A stretch of 64,000 bases of DNA from Apostichopus parvimensis (GCA_000934455.1 KN883338.1:37485-101484), one strand, 5' to 3'. Counted from the stretch's first letter, positions 1-15,200 are shown. The notes: generated from the letters alone by a model not told the origin. Numbers and translations: made by a program.

Positions 1-68
1 ATTGTAGCCATATAATGAAATCGTTTAGCACCAGCATCTTTTTGATTGAACGTTTTTTTTGTACACAG

Positions 69-1090
69 GACAACCCTCCTATTGCTTGGATGGCTACAGA
101 AGTATTTCAACTCGAGAAATACTTTCCAGAGAGTGACATCTGGAACATTTCTGTTTTCATGTGGGAACTTCTATCAATTGGTAATGTAAATATTAGCTTT
201 CTGTGTGTATTTTTTCGTCCTTATAACTACGTTGTAAATTCTTTATCAGAATATAAATTCCTCCTTCCAATGTTCAATTCCACGTATATCAGTAATATGC
301 ATGTACTTGTCTTTTGTAGGTGAATACCCTTGCGCTGGATTGCTTCAAATGGATATCAAAAAGATGATTCTGGAAGGTTTCCTGCTACCAAGACCAAAAG
401 TCTGTCCAAAGAATCTGTGCGTTCTGTAATATATTATTTAAATGAGAACTAACATGCACACAAAACATAAACGTGATATGAAAGTGCCACAGTTTACCTT
501 GAAATACGAAAACTTACAATAAGTTTGATGTAAACTTTTACACGTTAACCTAGTTCTGTATCATGTTAAAACATATAGACTATTGGCAAGCTCATAACAC
601 TTGTTCACTCAATTGTTTAATCAGATTTCGAGTGTTGACGTCCTGTTGGCGTAAGGACCACTACATGCGACCACCTTTAGCTGATATTTTACAGACAATC
701 CGAGATTTACGTGTACGACTGGATACGGTAAGTAAAGTAAGTAAAGCCAGGAGCTGCATGACAATTTACGATAATGACGATAATCAACTTACAGCTTGCC
801 AAGCTTCACCATTTTCTATTGCCTATAGTTTTGCATCCTGTAAGTACAAAGTATTGTAAGAACTTATTCATTTCGGGGATGACTATGGCTGATTCTACTT
901 GAATATTGACAATGGCGACATATTAATAATTACAATACTTACTTATATTCCAGTTTTTTTTTACGTATTGAAACATATTGGCATCATTTGCAACTCGTGC
1001 TTTTTGTTTTTAATTTATTGTTTATATACTATTTTTATTTTGTCTATGCAGAACAATGAAGACAATCCGTATTCAGAAATTGAAGATTAA
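69..1090 (+). CDS. Receptor-type tyrosine kinase, C-lobe and tail (5' end outside window)
   Basis: Four exons read in phase: 69-180, 320-416, 625-727 and 1052-1090, each with AG acceptors and GT donors (the second donor is GTGCGT). They encode the second half of a tyrosine kinase C-lobe. Visible landmarks are PIAWMATE (subdomain VIII), SDIWNISVFMWELLSIG (IX), EYPCAGLLQMD, LPRPKVCP, and SCWRKDHYMRPPLADI with its CW...RP signature (XI). The tail is NNEDNPYSEIED followed by a stop; its single tyrosine in a YSEI context resembles an SH2-docking site (inference). The P+1 loop and the CW/RP motifs favour tyrosine over serine/threonine kinases. The usual SFG of the SDVWSFG motif is replaced by NIS, so the fold is divergent. 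The catalytic loop and DFG lie upstream of the window, so activity cannot be judged. It lies on the same strand as genes C, D and E and may be the 3' end of an upstream relative of E. Confidence 0.78.
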
Positions 1091-4000
1091 TACAAACCGA
1101 TTCAACGTCCCGAGTTTGAAAAGGATATAGTTAATTAGCAAGACACATGTGAAATCTTATGGATTGCATATTTATTATTTCATTAGCAAAAATGTTCGGT
1201 TACTCCTCTGTATGACACGGGCAGTATCAGAAATTATGAAAATAGCTAAACTTCCATCATAATCCATAAACACTAGTTATTTATGTACATTGATGATGTA
1301 AATGGAAATATGTTATGTTATCCCTTTGTTTTTACAACCTTCACAACCCAAGTACAATGACCCCATGATAGTTGTCTAATACGATTTTATTCACTAGTGT
1401 ATTGTCTTCTTTCAAAAGAGGAATATCACATTATTCAAATGATAAATGTAGCCTTGCAATTAGGGTTAATTTTTTAAGGCCTAAAATGAGACATTTTGAT
1501 GACTGCAACATTCTGCGTCATAGTTTGCACAGAGTTTTAATGAGTTTCACTTTTTGTACAGCATCGTATTTTTATATCTTTTAAACAAAAAGAAAATTTC
1601 AAAAGATTTTGAATGAGTTCATCAAACACAACAAATGTACTGAATATGGGTAAAAGTGTACAGTTGTCCGTAGTACTTTTTTCAATCAAGAAACATAAAC
1701 ATTTTGATGCCCAAAGTCGCCTCAAAATGAACGTGTCACTTTGTATATCAATATACAACCACGAACGTTTGTTTTGCACCTGTCATTAAGCATTAACAGA
1801 TGTCGTATCAGTATTTCTGCTAAGTAAACAATGTTCTAGCTAGTATCAACTCATTTTCAGTTATTCATAATTGTCATGGGCGTTTTGACAAATAAACATG
1901 ATAGTTATTGTGTGCATGAATTCAATATTTAGTTTATTTTAAGCTTGGTGGAGTCACATAAGCATACATTACGAGTAAATAAAGTTGGCTATATATATTA
2001 AGTGCTCATCAAACTGTAAATTACTACAGCATCATGGTTTAGTTAATTCACAGCTTTTGATGTGAGCTTTTATTTATATATAAAATTTCCCTTTAAGCAA
2101 ATTAACAGAAACATTGTTTGACAATGATACCGATACTCTGACCTGAAAGCAAGCTATGACTTTGCCTGTCACTGGAGAGATTGTCATTTATTAGCACATA
2201 TTTTCTTGTTATGTTTTATAATTCAATAAACTAAGAACTGCAGGTTTCAATGTAGCATTATATTACTAGACACATACGTACATGTCTCATTAAAACAGAA
2301 AAGAAGTAAGTAGCTTTCATACCTCGCCTTCAAGCACAGTTTCATTAATAATTCGATAATTTTACGCTTTTATATCACTAATCTACACGTTTACTTAAAT
2401 TTATATGAATTATTTATATGACAATATGAAGCTAAGGCATGCATTCATATAAAGGTTTAAATGTTTTCAGCGTAGTTAGTTGGTTTCTTTGATGGCGTAT
2501 CCATAAATTATGTAACTAATTATGTAATAAATACATTTTGCTGGTGTGTTTATCTCTATTAATTTTACTAAATGTCTGCCATAGCACAATTCAAAAGCGC
2601 CAGGGGTGCACTCCGTACAATCATAACACACTTCAAATTAAAAAACCCTTACAATTTATTTAAATTGTAATTTTGTTTGGTTTAAAGGGATATAACTTTA
2701 TATATTTGCTTCCTTACTATCAATATTGCTGTTAGTTATTTCAAGGAGCAGCTTCTCTAACGACTAGCAGCTTCATGGTTATTTCTTGCTTGAAAATGAC
2801 GCTTTGTATGACTTCCGGGATAATCAGAGAGACCAGCAGAACAGACAAAAAAAACCGAGGCAGATTTTTTAATATTTTGGTCACTGTTTACACAACCATA
2901 CATACACTTTAAGAAATTTTGTAAAACGCTCATGTCTTTTTACTGAAACTGTGATGGTTAATATTTATATATATCAGACAATCTATGGTAAGTATCTATA
3001 CTTCGGTAATCATTGTAGTTTTCGGTTTCTCAACTGTATCCATTAATCGTATCATTATATGAAGGTCATAGATGCAAAAGCATAACCTGTATCTGTCAAA
3101 GTGTGTAGACAATAAGATTTGTTTCTAAGTATTACTAAATTATGTCACAATAAATGTATATAATCGAAAGAAAATCCCTCATTTGAATGAAACAAAGAAA
3201 TAAGAGATTATCTTCACTCAATGTTGAGGTTAGTTATCAGCGATTTCCTGTACAAAACGACATACGTCATAAATTCAGTACAGAGCCTCTCTCAAGTAGC
3301 TTCAAAGTATCTAGTTTAAAGTTTTTAAATACAATACGAGACAACCTAGCTACCTATACAACACAAAACTCTTATGCTGAGGTCTCAAGAAAAATATTTC
3401 CTGATTTTGTTTTCTTAGATTCACTAGAAGAGTTTATCTTGTCAGATTTTTAAATAAATGATGACATTTTGCCAATAGTTACACCTGATCCACTCGTTTT
3501 ATAATTGTAATTTGCTTACGTCATTATTTGACGTGGCAGTCATACGTTAATGATTGTCTGACTGCTTACACGTATGAATACATGGCAAACCGAAAGTGAA
3601 ACAAGCATTTTATGAAATATCAAAGTCCAAATAAAAAGAGAACTTCAAGTAGCAATTAATCATTGATACGCCAATTGAAGCAGATAAGACATTGAACCTA
3701 AACCGATCTAGTATAATCTATAAACTACGGTTTTATGACGCACGTCGATGAGAACTACTACCTCACTATGCACAGAATGATAACCAGAACATTGCACTGT
3801 GTTTGTATATTAATAGAAGATTGTGTGTAACACTTAAACGCCATAAGGCCAAAAATATAACTTACAGAATTTATCAACATCAAGAAAATATTACCGCTGT
3901 AGGTATTTCTAATGTTCAAATTACTTTCAGCAACGATCAATGTGACAAATTATTGTTGACAATTACGAATTAGTGTGTACAAAACTCATTGCATTTACCA

Positions 4001-7000
4001 CTGAACATATATATTTTCCACGATTTACTCTAACATTACATTTAAAACATGCAGAATGCTAATGAATTTCGATTACGCCACAACAGCAGATAGTTTAATT
4101 GATTAAGGTTAGGATGACTTACCAACAACGTTGCGATCTGTCTGACACCGACGATTAACAAAGATGTTATGTCGTCTTGCCCGCAAACTATTGTACGTGC
4201 AATTTTCGGTAAATAATATTTCCTTGTGCGGCTTATCGATACTTGAACTTTGCATTGCAGATTATAAAGCCTGGTATAGTGTAGACTTTTCTGCATACAG
4301 GGCAAACATGTCTGTGATATAGATAATAAAATATGTTTACTTTGTGGGCGAGGTGTGTAAACCACCGTTATAAATAACATCACGAGATATCTATGAAGTA
4401 AAGTTTGACTTTTGGGTAAATTATTCATAGCATAATACATACATATTCTTTACGTTGGTTTTGGTATATTTTTGATTATACTATTCGGTTCCATATGAGT
4501 TTATTGGTTTGACTGTTAATATTGACATGTATACCGTCTCATGTAATCGCACGTGAACCATTCCGGTTAACGCAGTTATTAAAATCATGGAAATCATTAT
4601 ACTTAACTTAAAACACATTCATATTCGAATCGGGTTAGGAATTATCAAGATTGTACACCAAGAACGTACCATGTACAAATGAATAGTATTAATGGCATTA
4701 CCGAACTGAGAGAACTGTTATTGGCGTTTGATCCGTTACGTCCACATTTCTAACATAATGAAAACGTTAGCCCAACCACGGTACTACATTTAACGTCACT
4801 ACCTGATTACATAAGCAAATACAGGACCGAAACCGTCATCACTGAGAAATATTAACTTTACATTTATAACATGGATGTAACAACTAATCGCGTGAAAACA
4901 TCAAATTCATTTGGATCGTATTTTGTACACTACAATTTTTTGCTATAAATTTACGCCGTCGACCGCCTACCATACCCCCCCCCCCCTCCTCCCACTCCCG
5001 CCCTGATTACATCTCATTTTTACTGTCCGTTTGGTTTTGAACTCTTCCCTGATGACTACCATTTGCAGTCATTCTAGTAACCAAATATTGGTCTGGAAAA
5101 TGACTCCATTATTGAGAAAGCAGAGGGATCTCTTTTATGAATACAAGCTATCATGTTACCATATTTAAGATTTTAAAATATACACGAAGTTGGAAGGTTA
5201 TAATTGCTTGTTTGGTGCAATGTGTTTTGTTTAAAACTATAAAGTTTACATTTAGATTTGAACGACTGCGTTCTTCATTCCAGACGATATGTCTGATCAT
5301 TGTTTAAATAATGTTATATAATGACTCAAGGAAGTATACTTTTCTTAGTTTCATACAAACAACACTTCTTAGGAGCTGACGTTTTTAAACAAAAATCAAC
5401 GCCTTGATGACAACGTATAAACCAAATTATGTGCTCTTAGTCATCTTTCAAGTGACAAATAATATGAGAGTTTTGAAAATATGGATCATACACAAAAGGT
5501 ATCAAGCTCTTAATAGTAGTATAATACTGAAAATTAAATAGATTTTACATTTTATAATAGATTATACGCAGGTTAAAACGCTCTTCAAGTAATGAAAGTG
5601 CATGTACAATCAGTTCAAGTGGATAAAACCATTTTTTTACGAGACAATGGAACTATACCATAAGCTCTGTTAATACTTTATAGTTTGTCCTTCAGCAATG
5701 AGTGTTCAGAGTTATATTGCAATTTATAGTCACGATGGGAACGTATATGACAGATATATGACAGATACTAATGGGTTGTTTTAAAAGTCAAATGTACCAA
5801 TGCAATGAGGACCGGTGAAGCTCTACTAGTATGGATTATGTCGTTAATTTCGAGGACAGTGAATTACACCTAAGGATACAGATAATAGTTGTCCCTTCCT
5901 CCCATCGCATCTCTTGCTGTCGTTCTTTCCACTAAATCATTGCATACTGTCGTGTTCCAAAAGTCTGTATGAGACAGTCAGCGTCCTAGTTGTGAGTATT
6001 TCATCAAACGTCGGTCTCAAATCAACGGCAAGTCGTTATTCAAATTGGAGGTTGATATCAGTGTGATCATCTACCAATGAAGCCTTGAGTAACAATACAG
6101 AGAGAACCAAACAAAAATGGTTCTCTAGGTTTCTAACTTTTATCTTCATTCCCATATTTACATAATATGAGGCTAACATAATGATACCCTACCGAGACTG
6201 TTAAATACATTCCGCTGAAGTAGGAGTTCTTCCGGAAACGTATTACTGCGCATGTAAATCGCTTCACGGGCACAGATTATATGCAAACTATGCTGCTGTG
6301 CTCCCCAGGTTTACCAGCAAGGGTTGAATTATAGTTTATATATCTTCAATATCTTCCTTTTCCTAAATTTTTTGTGCATTCACGTCAATAGGAAAATCAC
6401 CAAATGCTAAAGCTTCGCCACTTGGACCCCATGGGGCTTTGAAATACCTCCCAGAGAGATTACATTTCTCTGGCCTGATTTTGTTACTATGTATCGACTA
6501 AGAGATAACAAGAAACATCTAAACACACAGCAGCTTGCCGGGGTTTTGTCGCAAGGGCTCTGAGATACATTCAATTGAATCTTTGAATTAACCCTCTTTC
6601 TGGCATGTATTGCTTATGTCGCAGCTTCCGGGAAATAGCTCAACAGAACCGTCTCATCTCCAGTCGATACAGAATGCACTAGTAATTAGACAAGATGCCA
6701 TCTTTGTTGCATTGACGCCGCTCTCAGAAAAGATAGTTGGTATTGACATTGCTATACACCCCATATCCATTGACGAAATGGTGAATGGTTTTCACCAGTA
6801 GTAGCTGTAGATTGAAAGAAGACTATCTATTGCTAGTAAAAAATAATCAGAATATAGAGAAAAAAGTCCACATTTCATCGGAACAAGGATATCTTTTGCG
6901 CAAGGATAACATGTTAAGATCTATGCGGTAATAAATGTAACTTGAATGTGAAACTAATAGATGTATTACCATATATTGTAACACACAGTTCAAAGAATGG

Positions 7001-10000
7001 AAGTGTAATTTTAATCAGTTCAAGTGGACAATAAAAATTAACACTAAAGAATGAAACTGCAGCCCAAACACTTATGTATATATTTTCCTGCGTCCTTCAT
7101 TGATAAGTGTACTTTTGAACGACCAAGTCGTATACCATTTAATGAAATGGACCCTTCAAAGCAGCGGTAAAATTAATGAGACATTGTTTCGCAGGTATCT
7201 GGTTAGATTAGTTGTAATAAGTGCGTAAAAAACCATGCCGTATTTTCCTGCGCTACGATAATGCGGCACACGTCCCGACCATACATGAGTAAGCAGTAGT
7301 GTCCAAATATATTAGATACACAGTATGAAAAATTGTCCTCCCAGCCTGGCCTAGCTAACTTGATCCTCCTTTATCTTCGTGATTTATACTTGGATGGGGT
7401 AATTCTGCACCGTATATCACCCATCAGAGATGACCTCGCAGGTCACGCAAGTCTATTGGAGCTCCCCGTAATGTAAACAACGTATACGTACACGGATAAT
7501 GCTAGCCGAGACTCTGTGCTGTTTGGGCCTAGTTTATAATAGTTTACTAGTAGAAGCTTACTAGTACTAGTATCGCGAAAGTTTTTTATTCTCGACAATT
7601 CTTAAAGTTCAATACGAAGTGATAAGTTTATATTTTCATAGTAATTTCTCATTCTTTCAGTAATAAAAAGAGAATTTTCAACAAAGTAAAATATAAGCTA
7701 AAGAGAGCAGAGGTTCTCTCACAAATTACAATTCACAATACCATGTTGTTAGATTCGAAGGAACCTTAGCCCAGATTATGCTATTTGCTTTTGGAATTGA
7801 ACTTCCAAAACCTGGATATCTTATTTACTTAATTCCTGATATTGAATTTGTAATTCCGGGAGAAACTGTTTGACTACCTAAAAAATTGAGCCTTTTTGTC
7901 GGATTAGGGTAACCAACTTGTTATAACACGTTCGTGACTGCAAAACAGGAACATCTTTAATATCCTTTATCACACAATCATTTATAAAATTGAGTAGCAT
8001 GGAAAAATCATTGGTCACCGCCGCGGTTTCACTTTTACTTAACTGCATCTATAGTGTTTTATTAATAAAACTATCCGGATCAAGTACCATATACAAGTTT
8101 GCATTTACCTGCAATGAAGAATGTAGGTCTCTTTTAATACCTAACAATTGGAAATATATTCAATACTTAGTTGCCGTTATTAATATACCAAACATATAGA
8201 TAAAGAATGGGCTGTATGTTCCTATCGTGATTGGTAAAATATCGTCAGATCACCCTTGCAGTAATGCGTTCTACTACAAGTCTACAAGCTACAGTAGAAT
8301 AAACATGTGTACTGCCTCTGTGTACATTTTATGTGTTCTGGCTGTGTGTGTATTCCACTAGAAAGCTTCAAGGGTAGAATAAAAGAGAGTCCCTTTTTTC
8401 GTTCCTATGCAATTGTAGTGTTATTTTATCGATGGAACAACACATACCCAATGTTAAAAACAGCAACGCACATAGTTCCAAAGGATCACTATTTAGTTGT
8501 TTCTCAATGTCTGACACATATAAAACCCACGTAATGTAGCGTAATCGGACTTATATTGTTCAATACCAAAATATAAGATAGACTTAAAGCAAGGTGAGTT
8601 CTGAACCATAAATTTGCCAAAATACAGTGTACTACTAAGGATTTGGCTGAATAAATCACGTTTCAGTAGGCTGAATGTTCATCGGTACTGTTAACAGAGC
8701 TTTTATAGTCAAATTTGAGTACAGATAAGGGCGGGGGTTTAGAAGTTGTCTGTAAATAGGGTCTTTGGTATAGTTTTAGGGTCATTGCTGCAGTACAATC
8801 TACTAACCATTGGTTTCATAGAGAACGTTACGAATCAGTAAATCAACCAGTTACATAATTAGTATATACATTGTGTATAACGAACATTATGCTGGTATTA
8901 TATTATCCTCAGCCCGTATTACTACCGGTAGTATACACATTATGTAACTAATATAGGCTAATACGTCTTCTGTTAAATCTTTGCTACCGGCATAGATAAA
9001 AGTCATTGTTCGAACACCAAAGAAATTTGAAAGAAAGAAGTTTGATATAAGGACTACATTTAACCTTGCAGGAAACATTGTCGTTAAATAAGGCATAACG
9101 CTACTCTATGAAAGAAACCTAGCTTTTAACAGCTACTCATACTAGTGCAAGTCATGATTTGATATATCGCATGCATATGTTCAAAACAATAACAAAGAAA
9201 TGCCTAGACCAACATTAACAAATACATTTTATTTAAACAGACCGGTGAGGATGGGTTGTCAGCGTCATTTCAATCCTGAACTGTTAAAGAAACATGTATG
9301 ATTGATACTGTACACAAATAAAGTTAATAATATGGTTTCTTTGCCTCTACATAAAAGAACAATGCACTCAAATGATGTCAAAGTAAACAGACACCATGTG
9401 GCAGTCACGTGGTATATAATTAAGTTAATACGATTTAAAATATTGTTGAATGACGGTTCATTCGACTCAGTTCCAATTGAATGAGTGATTCAAATACCCT
9501 ATGTATTACTCTGTAAGGAGAGGACAGATAGCTGGGTGGCAAGTTTGCATGAGTATCGAAGTTTCTTTCAACATGTGTGAATATGTAGCATTCCTAACCT
9601 TACGTTATACCATGAAGAGTTGCATGATTTGCTAATTAGTTTTAATCTCTTATCAGTCGGAACCTTTGGATTGTTGACCCTTCTTGCTTCCCTAATAATA
9701 GTACCGATAAAAATGGTTATAAATAGTGTAGAACTAACTTACTTTTGACGATACATATACGTATTGGCAAATAAATTACAAGTTCAACGCACAGTTTTTT
9801 ACAGAGAACACAGATGTTTGCCATATTAACAAAGTGACTTTACTTGTGTCATTGACATGCTCTTATGGGAAATTTGAATAGTGGGCGTACAATAGTTTAG
9901 CTTTTATCGGACTTTTGTTGGTCCTGTTCCGAATCCTCGAGTTATGAATTTCTGAATCTTAGCCTGAGTCCAAACCTAAACCCTTCGGGATCTTCAACAC

Positions 10001-11844
10001 CGGTGTACAGCACAGTACATTGTTATTAATGACATAACAAAACTATGTTACTGTCGATATTTTTTCAACTTAGCAAATTTGTCAGGCTATTATGCAAGTA
10101 CTATTTGGTAGGATAGGGAGATTGTTGTTTGAGATTAAAGTTTTACCATCGTGTCAACTATTTCATCTCCATCACGATTAAGATACTACTGCCAAATGCT
10201 TTGAAAGAACAGTTGTTTATTGCCTTGGTTTAGACATGTATACGGTTAACTAGGTGTATGTAGGAAATGATAGAGGTGAAAGGTAGGCTACGCAATCCTG
10301 ATATAGTGTAGGTCTACTGTAGATTTGTATATGACATTTTCTCCGCAGTAGTCCTACGTATTCCATCACTCATAACACTGACTATATAATTCTGTATGTT
10401 AAATTTGGGTGTCAGCAATAAGATAGCATAATACCCTAAATTGTTTATCTGTATTTAAAAAAAAAAAATAACAATTTTGAATCTGTTGATTTTAATAACT
10501 GTATTGAAAAATAAAGTATAATTCCCAAAACATAAAAAAAGGTAATTCATAGAGTAGCAGATGTTGGTTATATGACGACTATGACGTCACAACAACCTTT
10601 TTCGCACACATTCGCACACAAGTTCAACTGACCACGTGATCATTGATGTTCTCCATTAATCAGTACAAAGTTATTGTTCAGAATTTGATATCCTAGCTAA
10701 ATGGTTGTATGATTTCGGCTATATTCTCATATTGGCATTCACGTAAAGTTATAAGTGATGGTGTTGTTATTTGTTATAAATCGCAGAGGAACTAAACCTT
10801 AGGCCTAGCTGTATATGGCATTGTCCCATACAATTTAAATTACATATTGATGCCTCTCTTATGAATTCATCTTCTGAAACACCTCCCCCTGCCCCCAGAG
10901 TTCTTCAGTCGTTAAAATAGTGTTAATAACACCTCACTTACCAATTGTATCTAACTAAGGCAGAATCTTTGAAACACTAATTTTTACGGCGTGATCGCAA
11001 TCGATCGTGAATTTAGCATTTTTCTTCAGCTTAACACATTTGGTGGCGCTATGAAACAAACAACGACGTTACACAACGACATGATAGTTTAGTAGGAAAT
11101 GTTCGACAATCTTTGTAAGCACTCTCCAACACGCCTCACACACTTCACGCACACACCTCACACAAACGGCCCCGTTAACTTACTTGCCACCCTTCTCTCC
11201 CCCAACACAAAATGGAATCTTGGTCAAACTATTACTGTCTCACCACCAAAGACCTATGAAATTTCCACACAATGCGTTTTTATAACAAATGTTGCTATGG
11301 TAAACGATAGTATTTTAATATCATACAACAGCCTTACAACAATACTATATCCCCTTGTACATGACATTTTGGGTTCACGGATCAAATAACTTAAGGCCTA
11401 CCTTATAGAAATATAGCGAACGAAAGATTTATCGTACTTACAAACTAAGCATAACGTAAAATAGAGATTAATACTTTTTTTCTCCAAAATATAATTTAAC
11501 TGTACCGCCAAGCAGTCGTTCCTTTCGAGGCAACCGGCAATAGGAAGACAAATTAGCTCGTGGCGAGTTATTCAATATTATTAAATAATATAATTAAATG
11601 TGTATTATGTATTCAATATTACTGTTGAGCATATTACATATATACTCCTTTCGGAGATTCGAGACGTAACGGAACAGAACTTTCGACAATGATCTTTTGT
11701 GAAAACTGTGTTGCAACTATTAGTTGTAGACAATGCCATTCCAGTTTGTGTATAAGTCTACCTCTGAAGAGATCATCTTATTATCGAGTTGCTACGATTA
11801 TAAATTTTGCTTACTGCTATTGTCTCTCTGTGATAACAATGAAG

Positions 11845-11880
11845 TTAAAGTCAAAGTCAAAGTCAAAGTCAAAGTCAAAG
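11845..11880. repeat. (AAAGTC)n microsatellite
   Basis: About six tandem copies of AAAGTC, nearly perfect. The run produces an artificial Lys/Ser or Lys/Val repeat in overlapping short frames, which I do not treat as genes. Confidence 0.95.
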
Positions 11881-14800
11881 CTCTTATATCGTTTATTTGT
11901 TATTATTTAAACTATCTATGAGCATGCTTCAATTCTATTAGATTACTATCTTAATACAATATAATGGGAAATCATGAACAGATATTTTGAAGTCATTGTA
12001 CTTTATGATAATGATGTATTAGTGTTTTAATCTTCCTACAAGTGAACAATAAATCACTGAAACGCTGCGGCTACACCCCCTCCCCACTCATACACAATAT
12101 ATATAGTGCTGAGACATATTCCAAGGATGACAAGAGGAGTAATTATTCTGTCTTACATTTATTTGTGTGCTTCAAATTGCTAAGAGGCCAATAATTAGCT
12201 GACAGTGCTGCAGCTCCCGGAAGCTTCCTCGTTGTTGTCCCAGGCAACAATTTACACCATCGGAAATACTTCATACACTTAAAGAATTATATTTTATTCA
12301 GTTATGAAAGCAAATTGTACTTTTTAAGAAAGATGAATCGAACAGTCACTGCATTTGATCCCTAAAAGCTAAGCGGTATCGAAAGCGACGTTACTGGGTC
12401 AATGCAGCCGGTACCGACAAAGAAAAACATACATCCACTGATGCCGACCCACTAAAGGAAATAAATTAAATCTCTCCTTGCGACGACAGTACCACCCCAT
12501 ATTAAGAGGATTGACACAAATCCAAACGTCAGTACGGACCATATGGCATGTGACTTCAGCGTGATGCCTGCATGATATATTAATTACATGACTACACTAA
12601 TATTTCAATCGTAACATTACTTTATACGTTATTTGAAGGTAATACAATTACAACCTCACTTGTTTTTGTTCCATAACGTATTAGTTAGCATTATCCATTG
12701 AAAAGCTCAAGTTAAAATTTCCCGCATATGAAACTGTAAGTGCATTCATATTTAAGTGAAAGCAATTTCTGTATGTATTGTGATATTAGTATCTTAAATT
12801 CGAATTATTTTAATAGATTGTCAAAAAAACATCGAGATAAGAAACAAACCTGAATTAAAGGGAGTACTGAATCGGCATCCATTAGTTGCAACAATGTTTA
12901 GTGTATCCTGAATTGTAAAGAGCAATTGCGAAATCCTAGAAAATATAGCTCTAACGTTAGAACAGTTCTCACAATCAACATTTACAGTTTGCCTTACTAC
13001 ATGATAAAGAATGATCAAATTAATTAAAAATTGTACATATGCAGATCAATTGCATTGAAAAATACTTCAAGTTCTCCATACTTAGTAACTTTACCACAAG
13101 TTATATTAAACATTTGAACATACACAAAACATGTTGAACGACTTAGATCAAGGTTAGATAGAACTTTTAAGCTAAGCCTCAAAACAGCAGTGAAGGAGTG
13201 GGGGGGGGGTGGGCGTTGGAAATTAGGACTAGACAATTCCTCCTCTCGTTACACTTCACGCCAAAACGTTACATCTATTGACCATGAATAATATTACATT
13301 TCGTTTGCAACACTGAGGTTTGAAACAAGGAAGTTGGTAAAGTGCATTGCAAGTTTGCCTACTATACTGCTTTACTGATATAAGGTGATAACTAATATAA
13401 GGACAATGATTCTGAAACGTTTGCAGTTCGTTTGAAGAAGCTATTTATTTATAAAGGAAAGTCGAACGTGAACGGCATGGCACGTTTCCATAATTTCCGG
13501 GTAGATGTGTGTATTAGTGCTGTGAAAGTTCGACACGTGATTTTGTCATTCCCGACTGTTGATATATTGTAGCATTGTAAATCGATTCGTGGTACGTGGT
13601 ACATCGTCCATTTTTCGTTTATCATAGCGTGTTTGTCAGAAACATACATAGAGTTTTATTCAGTACAAATAACAAGAAAGTACATATTATAAACATGTAA
13701 GCATTGTTGGTGCTCATCATAAATTGTTGGTGCCCCTCCAACTAGGAGTATCTGCGTGCCAAGGGCCCAAACATTTCTGTTAAGCCGTCTCCCCAACATT
13801 TTGGTCTTATCAAAGTCGGCATGGTAAAAAAAATAGACTGCTGGGCTTTGTGCTTTATGTATAAAGGTAAGTGACTAACATAAGATTGTACAACATTTGC
13901 GAACATGCAGGAATTCCACGTTTATTTTATGCAAAAAGTAAGAACAACTGTGTAAGTCGCGGCTAAAATCCAGTGAGTTGTAATCCATTACAAGTACATT
14001 TTTCACAGAAAATTCGAGCTAATATGCTGCATCAAGTGTTTATATATTTTAAAATGAAAGATATTTTGACAATAAGATCAGGATTTTGTCGAAACCTGGT
14101 TGTTATAACGTAGACAACTTGTGCGACTCCTTGTTTTGGGTGTAACAAGATGGCGCTATAGTGACATTTATATCGCTGCAAAGCGTATTGTTCTTTGCAG
14201 GTGCGATATGGCTTCTATGTTTACATTTCTGTGTCACATGTACCTACAGGGTCTACTTACAATGTACTTTACAGTCAAGTACACTATGAATATTCAATTT
14301 TAACACTAAAATCACTATATAAATAGTTGGAATTTTCCATTCTTATTGGGGGTGGGGATATACTATATTTTAAAAGTATATGTATTATAGCAGTGTAAAC
14401 AGTGTATTTGCGATTTTAGTTTTTCGACCTAACCACCTTTGTCATAGTGAAAGAAAGCAGAAAGTTAAAGCTTACATTGCGCGCCTTGGAGATGGGATTG
14501 GGAGGGAGTGGGATTGGTAGGGAAGAGGTAGGGACCTGTAGGAAGGGATAGGGATAGTAACTCTAGCTTTAAAGGTAACCAAACTCCAAGGTTAATTTTT
14601 GGCGGGCAATGAATTCCAAAATGGAATGTCAGATAGGCTTTCCTGGATGGTGTGGTATGTTAGGTTAAAGTATGATCCCCAAAATGAGCTACATCATTCC
14701 AAACGGTATCCTCTTGAAACCACGCTGTACTTAATGACCATCGTTGCAAGGTCTTTAAAACAGGGATGGGTGACGTTTAATTGATGGAAGGGTCTGCCTG

Positions 14801-15029
14801 ACACAAATTTCGGCTCCAAAACATCACAGTCAAACAACTCTGTTTTAATCTTGTGTAGTATTTCAATATATAAAAGTCTGTACACTCCAGCGCTATGGCA
14901 AGGACATTTAAGCTCCATATGTTGAGATTGCATTCACCACTAAGGTACTTTAGAACTTCATTATTTTATTTCTTAGATTGGTTACATACCAATAGACCTA
15001 TGTTAGTACCCAAGAAGTGTTTAGTGGTG

Positions 15030-15200
15030 TGTAACCAAGAAGTACTCAGTACTAGCACGTGATCTAAAGTATTCAGACATTACAGTACTCGTACTCATCA
15101 GTGAGAACTCGTATTCCGAAACACAAATACTCGTACTTGAACTCGATTTAAATCATATGGTCCTCGATTAGGATGAGTACTCAAAGAGTACTTGAGAGTA
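15030..15200. repeat. AGTACTCGTACTC-rich degenerate repeat
   Basis: Repeated, partly palindromic words such as AGTACTC, ACTCGTACT and GAGTACTTGAGAGTACT are packed into about 170 bases. Similar strings are common inside non-autonomous hAT-type elements of marine animals, but I see no terminal repeats or target duplication here, so the family is a guess. Confidence 0.4.

Noticed and set aside
3187-3453. 88-codon plus-strand frame
   Set aside because: Unrecognised, isolated, and without neighbouring exons or a convincing leader.
4042-4440. 132-codon minus-strand frame
   Set aside because: No recognisable domain, no supporting splice partners, chance length in AT-rich DNA.
7990-8199. Frame starting with a hydrophobic, signal-peptide-like segment (MEKSLVTAAVSLLLNC)
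   Set aside because: No following donor in a useful phase and no Ig-like exon downstream.
11689-11921. Two frames with Lys-Ser or Lys-Val repeats
   Set aside because: Artefact of the AAAGTC microsatellite.
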